From: Corynebacterium kroppenstedtii
Lineage (GTDB): Bacteria > Actinomycetota > Actinomycetes > Mycobacteriales > Mycobacteriaceae
Direction of reading: 5' to 3'
DNA length: 64,000 nucleotides
Assembly (NCBI RefSeq): GCF_016894245.1
Contig: NZ_CP069792.1
Location: 1,612,001 to 1,676,000, forward strand
Shown here: positions 35,349-44,550 of the stretch, piece after piece
Layout of the letters: each line of letters opens with the position of its first letter
Numbering within the stretch: position 1 is the first letter of the stretch
Program-made: the position numbers and the translations under genes
Notes under the pieces: model-generated
Database searches by the model: none
The model's input: only the letters and a program-made list of their open reading frames with translations
Told to the model about the DNA's origin: nothing

Positions 35349-36130
35349 AGCATTGCCTCCTTGGAATAGAACGCGCCTTCCGGCGTCCAGGGGTGTTCTT
35401 CAGTCGATGCTAGAATTTCTGCGATGTGCAGGGCTCGGACACCAGAGCGCTGGCGGGACAAGCTACCGCCGATATTCATGAGGCAGCTTGGGTCGCCGGC
35501 GGTTACGAATTCCGCACCGGTCGAGACAACGTTGCGAGCTTTGTCTCCCACCATGGCGGCCGAGGTATCAGCGTTCTTCACCGAGAAAGTTCCGCCGAAT
35601 CCACAGCATTCCTCCGCACCGGGCAGGCGGACGAGATCCAGACTCTTTACCTCTTTGAGCAGCTGATATGGGCGGTTGCCCACCTTCACCATGCGCAACG
35701 AGTGACAGGTTGAGTGGTACGTCACGCGGTGGGGGAAATAAGCACCGATGTTTGTTTTTCCCTCAATATCAACGAGGAACTCCGAGAGATCCAAGGTCTT
35801 CGGTGCCGTCTTCTTCACACCGTCGACGAGTGCTTTATCGCCATAGCGTTCCGCAACCATTTGGTGCTGGTGGCGGACCGCGCCCGTGCATGAGCCCGAT
35901 GGTGCGATGACGTAGTCAATGGAAGGATCCGAGAATGCGTCAACGTAGTCGCGGATCTGGGGGATGATTTCTCTTTGATAGCCAGTGTTGACGTGCATCT
36001 GCCCGCAGCACGTCTGGCCTTCGGGGAATACTACTTCGTGCCCAAGCCGGGACAAGATCACTGCCGTCGCCTTGGAAGCGTCAGGAAATAGGGCATCCCC
36101 GATACACGTGGAAAATAGTGCGATACGCAC
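35345..36130 (-). CDS. lutA: lactate utilisation protein LutA (CCG-domain)
   Basis: LutA is the CCG-domain subunit of LutABC. The 261-residue protein has two cysteine-rich CCG motifs, Cys41-Cys42-Gly43 in GQTCCGQ and Cys175-Cys176-Gly177 in EECCGFGG, that form heterodisulfide-reductase-like cluster sites. The start is GTG 36130 with GAGGAGG close upstream. It is the first gene of lutABC, and a palindrome lies 32 bases further upstream, a likely operator. Confidence 0.94.
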   Translation of the reverse strand: MRIALFSTCIGDALFPDASKATAVILSRLGHEVVFPEGQTCCGQMHVNTGYQREIIPQIRDYVDAFSDPSIDYVIAPSGSCTGAVRHQHQMVAERYGDKALVDGVKKTAPKTLDLSEFLVDIEGKTNIGAYFPHRVTYHSTCHSLRMVKVGNRPYQLLKEVKSLDLVRLPGAEECCGFGGTFSVKNADTSAAMVGDKARNVVSTGAEFVTAGDPSCLMNIGGSLSRQRSGVRALHIAEILASTEEHPWTPEGAFYSKEAML

Positions 36131-36492
36131 AAGCCCTCCTCAGGGTTAAAGTCGTCATCATCAGTTTAGGACTAAAACTGCATTCCTCAGAGGTGATCAG
36201 CGGGTATTGGCGCAGGTAAATGAGTTGAAAATGAAATGGAAATGATTGTCGGGAAACTTTATTAAGCATTCGCGCAGTGCACGGAAATTCCCTAGAAACG
36301 TATGTGTATTAACGCAATACCAACGTTTCGGAAATAAAATCTCCGATTTACCCTCTTTCGGGGTGAATAGCGAAGAGCTGGCAGCGACACTCCGTCGTGA
36401 CAAACGGTTCAATCAACCGAAACTGACAGTGAGCTGGAGCAGCGCTTGGCGGTGATAGGGAACCCTGGTGTGGTGCCGTACACTGTGGGCCT
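36131..36492. other. 362-bp divergent region lutA / argS
   Basis: This region carries the lut promoter with the palindrome at 36162-36180 and an AT-rich stretch (36200-36360) toward argS. TACACT at 36479-36484 lies about eight bases before the argS ATG with no ribosome binding site between, so argS is probably leaderless. A 69-codon frame at 36246-36455 is not supported. Confidence 0.5.
36162..36180. promoter_or_regulatory. candidate lut operon operator (palindrome)
   Basis: CAGTTTAGGACTAAAACTG has CAGTTT and AAACTG arms around a 7-base spacer and lies 32 bases upstream of lutA. Corynebacterial lactate genes are controlled by the GntR-type repressor LldR, whose real site I cannot confirm here. 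Position fits a repressor site. Confidence 0.5.
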
Positions 36493-38157
36493 ATGACTCC
36501 CGAAGAATTGTCGACTCTCATTGCCACGCGTGCTGAATCCGTATTGTCACACCACGGGAAAGATGCCTCGGTTTTACCGCCGACGGTGACAGTAGAACGA
36601 CCCCGCAACCCGGAACATGGCGACTACGCAACCAACTTGGCCTTGCAGATTGCCAAGAAAGTGGGGACATCACCCCGAGAGCTAGCCGGTTGGTTAGCAG
36701 AAGATTTAGCCACTAATTCCGCCATCGGCACTGTCGACGTCGCCGGCCCCGGGTTCCTCAATATTCGTTTGGCCGCCGCTGCTCAGGGAGAAATCGTGGG
36801 TCGCATCCTCGCCGAGGGGGAACGGTTTGGAAGCAGCTCAGAACTCAGCGACGAGGTCATCAACCTCGAATTCGTATCAGCGAACCCCACCGGGCCCATC
36901 CACTTGGGTGGTACACGCTGGGCCGCAGTCGGCGATGCTCTCGGCCGTATTTTTGCATTCCGCGGTGCGTCGATTACCAGGGAGTATTACTTCAACGACC
37001 ACGGGCGGCAGATCGATCGCTTCGCACGATCGCTCGTCGCGGCCGCACTCGGCCAGCCCACCCCAGAGGATGGCTACGGAGGCGAATACATTCAGGACAT
37101 CGCGTCCTCCGTCGTCGAAAAGCACCCGGAAGCAACGCAGCTGCCCCCTGAGGAGCGTCAGGAAATCTTCCGTAAGGAAGGCGTGGACCTCATGTTTGCG
37201 CACATTAAGCGCACCCTCCACGAATTCGGCACCGACTTCGATGTGTTCTTCCATGAGAACTCGCTCTTCGACTCTGGTGCGGTGGATCAGGCGATACAAA
37301 AACTGAAGGACAATGGCAACCTCTACGAGGCCGATGGGGCATGGTGGCTGCGCAGCACCTTATTTGGTGACGACAAAGACCGCGTCGTGATCAAGTCCGA
37401 CGGCGACGCAGCATATATCGCGGGAGATATTGCCTACATCAGGGACAAAATCGAACGGGGGCATAACTTATGCATTTATATGTTGGGGGCCGACCACCAC
37501 GGTTATATCGCCCGCCTCAAGGCAGCAGCGCAGGCACTGGGCTATGACCCCACCCAAGTCGAGGTTCTCATCGGCCAGATGGTGAACTTGGTGCGCGAAG
37601 GCAAAGCTGTCAAGATGTCCAAACGCGCCGGAACGGTCATCACGCTCGATGACCTTGTCGAACTTATTGGTGTCGACGCTGCCCGCTATGCGCTTATCCG
37701 CAGCTCAGTGGATCAAACACTGGATATTGATATGGATCTGTGGGCCCGCCAAACTAACGACAATCCCGTGTTTTATGTGCAGTACGCGCACGCGCGGCTG
37801 TGCTCATTGGGAAGAAAAGCGCAGGCGGCGGATATCGCGGTCAAAGACCCCGATTACTCTCTTCTGACCAATGACTATGAGGGTGCGCTTATCCGCACTC
37901 TGGGCGAGTTTCCCTCTGTGGTGGGAACCGCAGCGGAGCTCCGTGAACCGCACCGCATTGCGCGCTATACGGAGGAGCTCGCGGGGACATTCCACCGGTT
38001 CTATGACTCCTGCCAGATCCTCCCTAAGAAATCAGAACCGGCGGGCGATGATGCAGCCCCGATTGTCTACGCACGGCTGGCATTAGCTCAAGCAACCCGC
38101 CAAACAATCGCTAACGCATTGAACCTTCTCGGTGTCAGCGCACCCGAACGTATGTAG
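36493..38157 (+). CDS. argS: arginyl-tRNA synthetase
   Basis: ArgS charges tRNA-Arg, a class I synthetase. The 554-residue protein has the N-terminal Add1 domain with [14 protein letters not shown], the HIGH-type motif as HLGG (137-140) in [13 protein letters not shown], and KMSKR (374-378). The C-terminal DALR anticodon domain has the [18 protein letters not shown] end. ATG 36493 has no ribosome binding site; a TACACT box eight bases upstream suggests leaderless mRNA. The stop is eight bases before lysA, the conserved argS-lysA operon of corynebacteria. Confidence 0.97.
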   Translation: MTPEELSTLIATRAESVLSHHGKDASVLPPTVTVERPRNPEHGDYATNLALQIAKKVGTSPRELAGWLAEDLATNSAIGTVDVAGPGFLNIRLAAAAQGEIVGRILAEGERFGSSSELSDEVINLEFVSANPTGPIHLGGTRWAAVGDALGRIFAFRGASITREYYFNDHGRQIDRFARSLVAAALGQPTPEDGYGGEYIQDIASSVVEKHPEATQLPPEERQEIFRKEGVDLMFAHIKRTLHEFGTDFDVFFHENSLFDSGAVDQAIQKLKDNGNLYEADGAWWLRSTLFGDDKDRVVIKSDGDAAYIAGDIAYIRDKIERGHNLCIYMLGADHHGYIARLKAAAQALGYDPTQVEVLIGQMVNLVREGKAVKMSKRAGTVITLDDLVELIGVDAARYALIRSSVDQTLDIDMDLWARQTNDNPVFYVQYAHARLCSLGRKAQAADIAVKDPDYSLLTNDYEGALIRTLGEFPSVVGTAAELREPHRIARYTEELAGTFHRFYDSCQILPKKSEPAGDDAAPIVYARLALAQATRQTIANALNLLGVSAPERM

Positions 38158-38165
38158 GAGCCCCC

Positions 38166-39656
38166 GTGGATCTACTGAGTAAAGGACCAGGCTTCGCGCA
38201 TCTGTACGCCGATGCAAGCCTGCCCGAGTTTTCAACCGAGCAATTCAATGCTCTGCCACCTCATGTGTGGCCTATGAACGCGCACCGCGACGACGATGGT
38301 CAGGTGTCGATTGCCGGTGTCCGCCTGGCCGACTTGGCAAATAAATATGGAACCCCCCTCATGGTCGTGGATGAGGACGATTTCCGTGCCCGGTGCCGGG
38401 CCATGGCCGATGCGTTCGACGGCCCCGGCCATGTCCACTACGCATCCAAAGCATTCCTCACTGTCGGCATTGCCCGATGGGTAGCGAGCGAGGGATTATG
38501 CCTCGACGTCGCTTCCGATGGTGAGCTGGATGTGGCATTGCGCGCAGATTTTCCCCCCGAGCGCATCACCGTACATGGCAATAATAAGTTGGACAGCACG
38601 TTGACCAAGGCCGTTCAGGCGGGTGTGGGCCACATCGTGATCGACTCTCGTCAGGAAGTGGATCGGTTAGGGAAGATTGCGCGGGACGCTGGTGTTCGCC
38701 AAGAAGTGTTGATTCGTGTGACACCAGGTGTTCACGCGGACACTCACGAATTTATTGCGACGTCACACGAGGACCAGAAATTCGGCCTGTCGTTGGCATC
38801 TGGGGCGGCTAAGGATGCTGTCCTTGCAGCGATGGAATATGAGTCTTTGGCGGTCTCGGGGCTGCATGGCCACGTCGGATCCCAGGTTTTCGACGCCGAC
38901 GGATTCTCGCTTGCGGCCGAACGTTTACTTGCCTTGATGGCTGACTTGCACCACGGGCTTGGCCGGTACGGCACGAACAGTGGCGTCGGGAATGATCGTG
39001 TCGACAATGATGACCCTGAGAACCCCGACGCCCAGACACATGATGTTAAGGATTCTTTGGACATCTTAGATCTTGGTGGTGGCTACGGTATTGCCTACAG
39101 CGCGACGGATTCACCTCTGAATGTTCAATCGGTGGCTAAAGATCTTAAATCTCGGGTCCATAAAGCAGCCCGTGAACTGCACTTTGACCCGCCTACATTG
39201 ATGGTTGAACCAGGCCGTGCCATTGCCGGCCCGTCGACCGTGACTGTCTACACAGTGGGGACAATTAAAGATGTGCCCACGGATGAGCGATCGACGCGGC
39301 GCTACCTCGCCGTCGATGGAGGGATGTCGGATAATATTCGCCCTGCGTTATACAACGCCCATTACGACGGCCGGGTGATTAATCGGCTAATGCATGGAAA
39401 TCCGATTCCCACCCGCCTCGTGGGATCGCATTGTGAGTCTGGAGATATCCTCGTCGAAGACGGGATTTACCCCGACGATATCCGGGTCGGGGATCGTATT
39501 GCCCTGGCTGGTACTGGTGCCTACTGCTTCTCGATGTCTTCGCGCTACAACATGTTCTGCCGTCCGGCTGTTGTCGCGGTGCGTCAGGGGCAAGAACGTG
39601 TGATGGTCCGCCGAGAGACTATTGATGATCTTCTTGCGCTTGATGAAGATTGCTGA
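38166..39656 (+). CDS. lysA: diaminopimelate decarboxylase
   Basis: LysA converts meso-diaminopimelate to L-lysine, the last step of lysine synthesis, with PLP. The 496-residue barrel enzyme has the PLP lysine Lys95 in HYASKAF, the HGNNK element, HVGSQVFD, and GGGYGIAY for phosphate binding; [12 protein letters not shown] provides the active-site cysteine from the partner subunit. GTG 38166 has AGGAG six bases upstream, inside the argS end. An acidic insertion (about 275-298, with [12 protein letters not shown]) makes it longer than the usual ~445. Confidence 0.97.
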   Translation: MDLLSKGPGFAHLYADASLPEFSTEQFNALPPHVWPMNAHRDDDGQVSIAGVRLADLANKYGTPLMVVDEDDFRARCRAMADAFDGPGHVHYASKAFLTVGIARWVASEGLCLDVASDGELDVALRADFPPERITVHGNNKLDSTLTKAVQAGVGHIVIDSRQEVDRLGKIARDAGVRQEVLIRVTPGVHADTHEFIATSHEDQKFGLSLASGAAKDAVLAAMEYESLAVSGLHGHVGSQVFDADGFSLAAERLLALMADLHHGLGRYGTNSGVGNDRVDNDDPENPDAQTHDVKDSLDILDLGGGYGIAYSATDSPLNVQSVAKDLKSRVHKAARELHFDPPTLMVEPGRAIAGPSTVTVYTVGTIKDVPTDERSTRRYLAVDGGMSDNIRPALYNAHYDGRVINRLMHGNPIPTRLVGSHCESGDILVEDGIYPDDIRVGDRIALAGTGAYCFSMSSRYNMFCRPAVVAVRQGQERVMVRRETIDDLLALDEDC

Positions 39657-39838
39657 TGGGAGGCTGACACCGCCGATCGAACCCGACAGTCACGTAAAAC
39701 ACGAATAGAACAGCATAAATACTAGTTATAGTATCCTTCATACAGCTTTGTCTGCCGACGCATAAAGGATGACGGCGTTGAGCCAGCAACGACGTCTACC
39801 GAACACCACACAAGGGAACCAATACAAGGGATAGGAAT

Positions 39839-41173
39839 ATGACCCAGCAAACTAGCTACAACACCGGAAAAGGGGCCGGGGAAACCGTCGGAGTTGCCCT
39901 CCTCGGATTTGGCACCGTCGGGCAGGCGGCCTATCGGCTCATGAATGAGTATGCCGACGAATTTACCGAGCGAGCTGGTGGACCTTTAGAAATCCGCGGT
40001 GTGGCGGTTTCCGATCTATCCCGCCCGCGCGAAGGTGTTGATTCCAATTTCCTCACCGACGACGCCATGAGCTTGGTGCTTCGCGACGACATCGACCTCG
40101 TCGTGGAAGTCATCGGTGGCATTGACCTGCCACGAAAACTCGTGTTGGCGGCGTTGCGTGCGGGTAAATCAGTAGTCACCGCGAACAAAGCCCTGGTCGC
40201 GGCTCATGCGGACGAGTTAGCAGAAGCAGCCGACGCATCGGGCGCAGATTTGTTCTTCGAAGCAGCAGTGGCAGCAGCGATCCCTGTGGTGGGGCCTCTG
40301 CGCCGCTCCCTTGCTGGCGACCGTGTCAACAGGGTCATGGGCATAGTTAATGGGACGACGAACTTCATCCTGGACGCAATGGATGAGTCGGGTGCGTCCT
40401 ATGACGAGATGCTGGCCGAAGCCACCCGCTTAGGATATGCCGAGGCAGATCCCACCGCCGATGTCGACGGATACGACGCAGCATCCAAGGCGGCCATCCT
40501 CGCATCCATTGCTTTCCACACTCGCGTATCTGCCGACGACGTCTACCGCGAGGGCATTCGGGAAATCACCGCAGCGGATATCGCGTCGGCACAAGCGGTC
40601 GGATGCACTATTAAATTGCTTGCCCTCTGTGAGCGACTTGTTGATAGCGATGGCAAAGAATCAGCCTCTGCCAGGGTGTATCCGGCATTGGTGTCGCGTA
40701 ACCACCCGTTAGCGAGCGTGTCGCAGTCGTTCAATGCGGTGTTCGTTGAGGCGGAAGCCGCGGGGCGTCTGATGTTTTACGGAAATGGCGCCGGGGGGAA
40801 TCCGACCGCGTCAGCTGTCTTAGGTGACGTGATTGGGGCGTCGCGAAATATCCTCTTGGGTGGTCGCGCCCCGGGAGAATCTGTCTACGCGTCGCTGCCA
40901 ATCGCTTCATTTGGCTCTATTGACACCCGGTACCACGTTGTGATGCACGTGAAGGACCAGGTTGGTGTTCTTGCCGACGTCGCCAAGTGCTTCGCTAACC
41001 GTGGCATATCGTTGAAAACTGTCCGCCAGGAGGGCAGTGAAAACGGTGCCCGTCTGGTTGTTGTCACCCACACGGCGCGGGAAGAAGACCTTGAGAAAAC
41101 CGTGGCTGATGTCGCATCCATTGATACGGTGCTCTCCGTCGAACGCGTGCTGCGTATGGAGGGAGACGACTAA
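39839..41173 (+). CDS. hom: homoserine dehydrogenase
   Basis: Homoserine dehydrogenase reduces aspartate semialdehyde to homoserine, the branch point toward threonine and methionine. The 444-residue protein has the Rossmann motif GFGTVG (23-28), the catalytic domain with NGTTNFILDAM, and a C-terminal ACT domain (about 365-440) for threonine feedback. ATG 39839 is preceded by AAGGGATAGGA. A TATAGT -10-like hexamer lies near 39727. The thrB start follows its stop codon directly. Confidence 0.96.
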   Translation: MTQQTSYNTGKGAGETVGVALLGFGTVGQAAYRLMNEYADEFTERAGGPLEIRGVAVSDLSRPREGVDSNFLTDDAMSLVLRDDIDLVVEVIGGIDLPRKLVLAALRAGKSVVTANKALVAAHADELAEAADASGADLFFEAAVAAAIPVVGPLRRSLAGDRVNRVMGIVNGTTNFILDAMDESGASYDEMLAEATRLGYAEADPTADVDGYDAASKAAILASIAFHTRVSADDVYREGIREITAADIASAQAVGCTIKLLALCERLVDSDGKESASARVYPALVSRNHPLASVSQSFNAVFVEAEAAGRLMFYGNGAGGNPTASAVLGDVIGASRNILLGGRAPGESVYASLPIASFGSIDTRYHVVMHVKDQVGVLADVAKCFANRGISLKTVRQEGSENGARLVVVTHTAREEDLEKTVADVASIDTVLSVERVLRMEGDD

Positions 41174-42106
41174 GTGCCACATGACATACCGGTGGGGCGC
41201 TCAGTAACGGTGCGCGTGCCAGCGTCGTCGGCCAATTTAGGACCTGGATTCGACACCCTTGGCTTGGCTGTGGGGCTGTATGACATCGTGACCGTCGAGG
41301 TCACTCCTTCTGGTTTAACCGTTGACGTCCAGGGTGAAGGTGCCGGTGAGGTCCCCCTCGATGGAACTCATTTGGTGGTTCGGGCGATCCGTGAAGGGCT
41401 CCGCGCGGCACATGCCGACGTGCCTGGTCTGGCGGTGTCCTGTGAAAATGCGATTCCCCAATCACGTGGTCTTGGCTCGTCAGCGGCGGCTGCAGCTGCT
41501 GGGGTATGTGCTGCCAATGCCCTGGCAGATAACGCCCTCGCCACCGATCAGGTTGTCCAAGTAGTCAGTTCTTTTGAGGGACACCCTGACAATGCGGCAG
41601 CATCCGTGCTGGGCGGTGCAGTAGTGTCCTGGACAGATACACCAGTCGATGGTGAAACTGCGCCCCAGTACCATGCGATCGGCGTGGATGTTCACCCTGA
41701 CATTCGCGCGACGGCCTTTATACCCGATTTCACAGCGTCGACGAATGCGGTGCGCCGAGTACTGCCCAGTGACGTGAGCCATATTGACGCACGATTTAAC
41801 GTATCCCGAACGGCAGTCATGACGGTCGCACTGCGTACCAACCCAGAATTGTTGTGGGAAGGCACGAGGGATCGCCTTCACCAGCCCTACCGTGCAGATG
41901 CCTTGCCGGTCTCTGCAGAATGGGTTAACCGCCTGCGTAACCGCGGTTATGCAGCGTATTTATCGGGTGCCGGCCCCACCATCATGGTTTTGTCTACCGA
42001 GGATCTGCCCGCTGAAATCGTCGATACGGCATCCTCCGAAGGGCTTCGTGTCCTGACGCTACCCATCGCCGGGCCTATCCAGGTCAATCGCAAAAAACTG
42101 GGATGA
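41174..42106 (+). CDS. thrB: homoserine kinase
   Basis: ThrB phosphorylates homoserine with ATP, a step of threonine synthesis. The 310-residue GHMP kinase has the ATP motif [12 protein letters not shown] (95-106), the N-terminal [15 protein letters not shown], and the C-terminal [11 protein letters not shown] motif. GTG 41174 follows the hom TAA directly, so it is coupled to hom. It is convergent with the acyl-CoA ligase gene, only 28 bases away. Confidence 0.97.
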   Translation: MPHDIPVGRSVTVRVPASSANLGPGFDTLGLAVGLYDIVTVEVTPSGLTVDVQGEGAGEVPLDGTHLVVRAIREGLRAAHADVPGLAVSCENAIPQSRGLGSSAAAAAAGVCAANALADNALATDQVVQVVSSFEGHPDNAAASVLGGAVVSWTDTPVDGETAPQYHAIGVDVHPDIRATAFIPDFTASTNAVRRVLPSDVSHIDARFNVSRTAVMTVALRTNPELLWEGTRDRLHQPYRADALPVSAEWVNRLRNRGYAAYLSGAGPTIMVLSTEDLPAEIVDTASSEGLRVLTLPIAGPIQVNRKKLG

Positions 42107-42134
42107 GTATGTGGCGGGACTGCCCACCCAGACG

Positions 42135-43919
42135 CTAGCCCTGCGATGGTGAGCTAGAGGAACTCGGATCCCCATAGCTATCGCCACTGCGACGGGGGCC
42201 TTGTAACGAAATGACATCCAACTTTCCGTCAGCAAGGTGTTGCCGCAGGTCCTTTTTGTCATATTTATCGACGCTTGTCTTATCGATGGTGTCGACGAAT
42301 GCCCAGTATTCGGGGATCATCCACCCGGGAATGACCCCACGCAATCGTGTGCGAAGACGCTCCGCTGTCGCCGCCGACCGCTCAACTCCGTCGGCAAGGA
42401 CAGTCACTGCCAACGGTCGCTCACCCCATGTCTCATCGGGATACCCAATAACAGCACACTCAAGAACCGGGGGAGCGTCGACAACATAGTTTTCTAATTC
42501 GGCTGAGTAAATCCATTCCCCACCTGAGCGGATGACATCGCGAATGCGATCATTGACCGTTAAGAACCCATCACGGTTAATAGAGCCGACGTCTCCTGTA
42601 CGGAACCATCCGTCGTCGGTAAAACGATCATCGGCATAATCGATGGCTTCGCCGCGGAAACGGGAAGCAGGCCCATCGCCTTCGCCCGTCGGTGAATGGA
42701 AGTAGGACCCGGTCACCCAGTTGCCGCGCACTTGGATTTCGCCTTGGTTGCGATCATGACCTTTCAGAACATGGCCGGCATCGTCGGCAATACGAAAATT
42801 CATAGCGACAGGGAAACGACCCTGGGATTCGCGGTATAGATCCCTCGTCTCCCCGCTTAAGCCTGCTGGTGGGCGCGATACTGTCCCCACGGGTGACGTT
42901 TCTGTCATTCCCCAGCAATGAATGACGTCGACACCAAACTTTTCTTCCCACACTTTAATGAGCACCGGAGGAACAGGAGCGCCACCAGCGAAAATCTCCC
43001 GAAGACTCATACGCTTCGGTGGGTTGTGGAAATAGTAGGAAAAGAGCGAAACCCATAATGTCGGGACCCCATGTGCCGTACGAGGCATAGAGGTGGCAAT
43101 CACCTGCGCAAGACGAGGCGCCGAAAGATCCTCGCCAGGAAAGATGAGCGGTGCGCCAGCCATCCAGGCTGCAAGAGGAACGCCCCAGCTCAGAACGTGA
43201 TAAATGGGAACACAACACAGGAAGGACACGCCATTAGTGATGGCGAAGGAATCCACCCCCAGCAATGACTGCGAGTGCAAGAACATAGACCGGTGGGAAT
43301 AGGCCACCCCCTTGGGTGCCCCCTCAGTGCCCGTCGAAAAACAGAGGGCAGCAGCGGTGTCTTCGGGAAGATCGGGCCACGGAAACTCCGTGGATTGTCC
43401 GTCGATAAAAGCCTCATAATCGGTGACCGAAAAATGGGGCTTAGGGACAGCATCGAACGCAGCGACGGCCTCAGCCCGCTGCACCGATGATCCGGAAGCA
43501 ATGACGATGTGATCCACTCCCGGACAGTCGGCGATGAGCCTGGCCAAGCGCGGTGCATTGCGGGGCGAAACGACGATGACTTTTTGGTCCGCGTAGTTGA
43601 TGATGTGGATGATTTGATCGTCGGAAAGATGCGAGTTCAGGGGGGTAAAAACGGCTCCCATGCAGGACGAGGCGAAAAATACTTCGAGATGCTCCGCGCA
43701 ATTGTCCATCATGGTTCCGATGCGTTGGTCGGCGTCGATACCGCAGAGGGACCGTAGAGCATGAGCACATGCAGCGGCTCGGCCGGCGAGCGCTGAAAAC
43801 GTGATGGTCTCTGGCCCGGATGTGCCCCAACTCGTTACCTCTGTGTCCCCGAAAACACTGGCACCATAGGTGAAAATTTGGGTGACAGAAAGAGGCACGT
43901 CCATCATCGTCGACTTCAT
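42135..43919 (-). CDS. fatty-acyl-CoA ligase / AMP-binding synthetase
   Basis: This 594-residue adenylate-forming enzyme activates a carboxylic acid, probably a medium or long-chain fatty acid, to its CoA ester. The P-loop is FSTGTEGAPKGVAYSH (194-209), a variant of TSGTTGxPKG with Glu in the Thr position; MTETSPVG and GWFRTGDVG follow, and DKTSVDKYDKKDLR near the end contains the catalytic lysine region. The C-terminus is a Ser/Gly/Pro-rich tail. ATG 43919 lacks a clear ribosome binding site; ATG 43907 or 43904 is possible. A stand-alone ligase fits scavenging of exogenous fatty acid in lipid-requiring corynebacteria (inference). Confidence 0.88.
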   Translation of the reverse strand: MKSTMMDVPLSVTQIFTYGASVFGDTEVTSWGTSGPETITFSALAGRAAACAHALRSLCGIDADQRIGTMMDNCAEHLEVFFASSCMGAVFTPLNSHLSDDQIIHIINYADQKVIVVSPRNAPRLARLIADCPGVDHIVIASGSSVQRAEAVAAFDAVPKPHFSVTDYEAFIDGQSTEFPWPDLPEDTAAALCFSTGTEGAPKGVAYSHRSMFLHSQSLLGVDSFAITNGVSFLCCVPIYHVLSWGVPLAAWMAGAPLIFPGEDLSAPRLAQVIATSMPRTAHGVPTLWVSLFSYYFHNPPKRMSLREIFAGGAPVPPVLIKVWEEKFGVDVIHCWGMTETSPVGTVSRPPAGLSGETRDLYRESQGRFPVAMNFRIADDAGHVLKGHDRNQGEIQVRGNWVTGSYFHSPTGEGDGPASRFRGEAIDYADDRFTDDGWFRTGDVGSINRDGFLTVNDRIRDVIRSGGEWIYSAELENYVVDAPPVLECAVIGYPDETWGERPLAVTVLADGVERSAATAERLRTRLRGVIPGWMIPEYWAFVDTIDKTSVDKYDKKDLRQHLADGKLDVISLQGPRRSGDSYGDPSSSSSPSQG

Positions 43920-44550
43920 GCCGTTTACTTTAAGTCAGACAGACCGTAAATACAGGTGAAGCCTATCCGCGTGCCATTGCAGCGACTTTTGCTGGAAAGT
44001 GGTACGGTTATGGGCGATTCCTTTGGTTGTAGTTTTCGGACTGCTCATCAGGTTGTGTATTCTCCGCTAGGGCATCGAGCTGAACGATGTGTAACATCGG
44101 CTTCCGGCCTAGCAAGCGTGGTGGATCCAGGGGACTTCTCATCCACCCTGAATGCAACACCGATGACCGGACACTACAAAGAATCCTTCATTTCGTAATC
44201 GCGCGTAGTGCCGCGAATCTGCATCGCCCGCGATGGCTAATGGTAAAGACTTGTTCATGTGAACGGGTTCTACCTAGACACGGTGAGTATGTATCCGCGA
44301 TAGCAGTTCGGGCAGGTCACGTGTCTTTTTTGAGGCACATTGACACAAGCGGACACGAAATGACGCACATTCCATTGACATGCTGCACCATCGGAGAAAC
44401 ACCATCGTGAGGCCACCGACGGTAGAGCGATGATGCAGCGTCGCGATAGGACAACACCACAGGGCTAACCCTCCAGCGCGTGATGAGACACGTATCTACT
44501 GACAAATACTGACAATTGTCCCCGGAGGGGCTGGCAACGAAAGGACATCC
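43920..44550. other. 631-bp region upstream of rho
   Basis: No credible gene is seen. It includes the promoter of the acyl-CoA ligase gene (leftward) and a long stretch before rho. Rho genes in many bacteria have long autoregulated leaders, so most of it may be a transcribed leader. GAAAGGA close to 44551 is the rho ribosome binding site, and a small CCCCGGAGGGG dyad at about 44521-44531 lies just before it. Confidence 0.5.

Noticed and set aside
36218-36248. Zur/Fur-like words GAAAATGA and GAAATGATT before argS
   Set aside because: They form a direct rather than inverted repeat and no metal-related gene is adjacent.
36246-36455. 69-codon frame between lutA and argS
   Set aside because: No ribosome binding site, odd composition, no recognisable domain; it overlaps promoter DNA.
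43956-44410. Two overlapping frames upstream of rho as leader peptide genes
   Set aside because: No ribosome binding site and no amino-acid run that would suggest attenuation.
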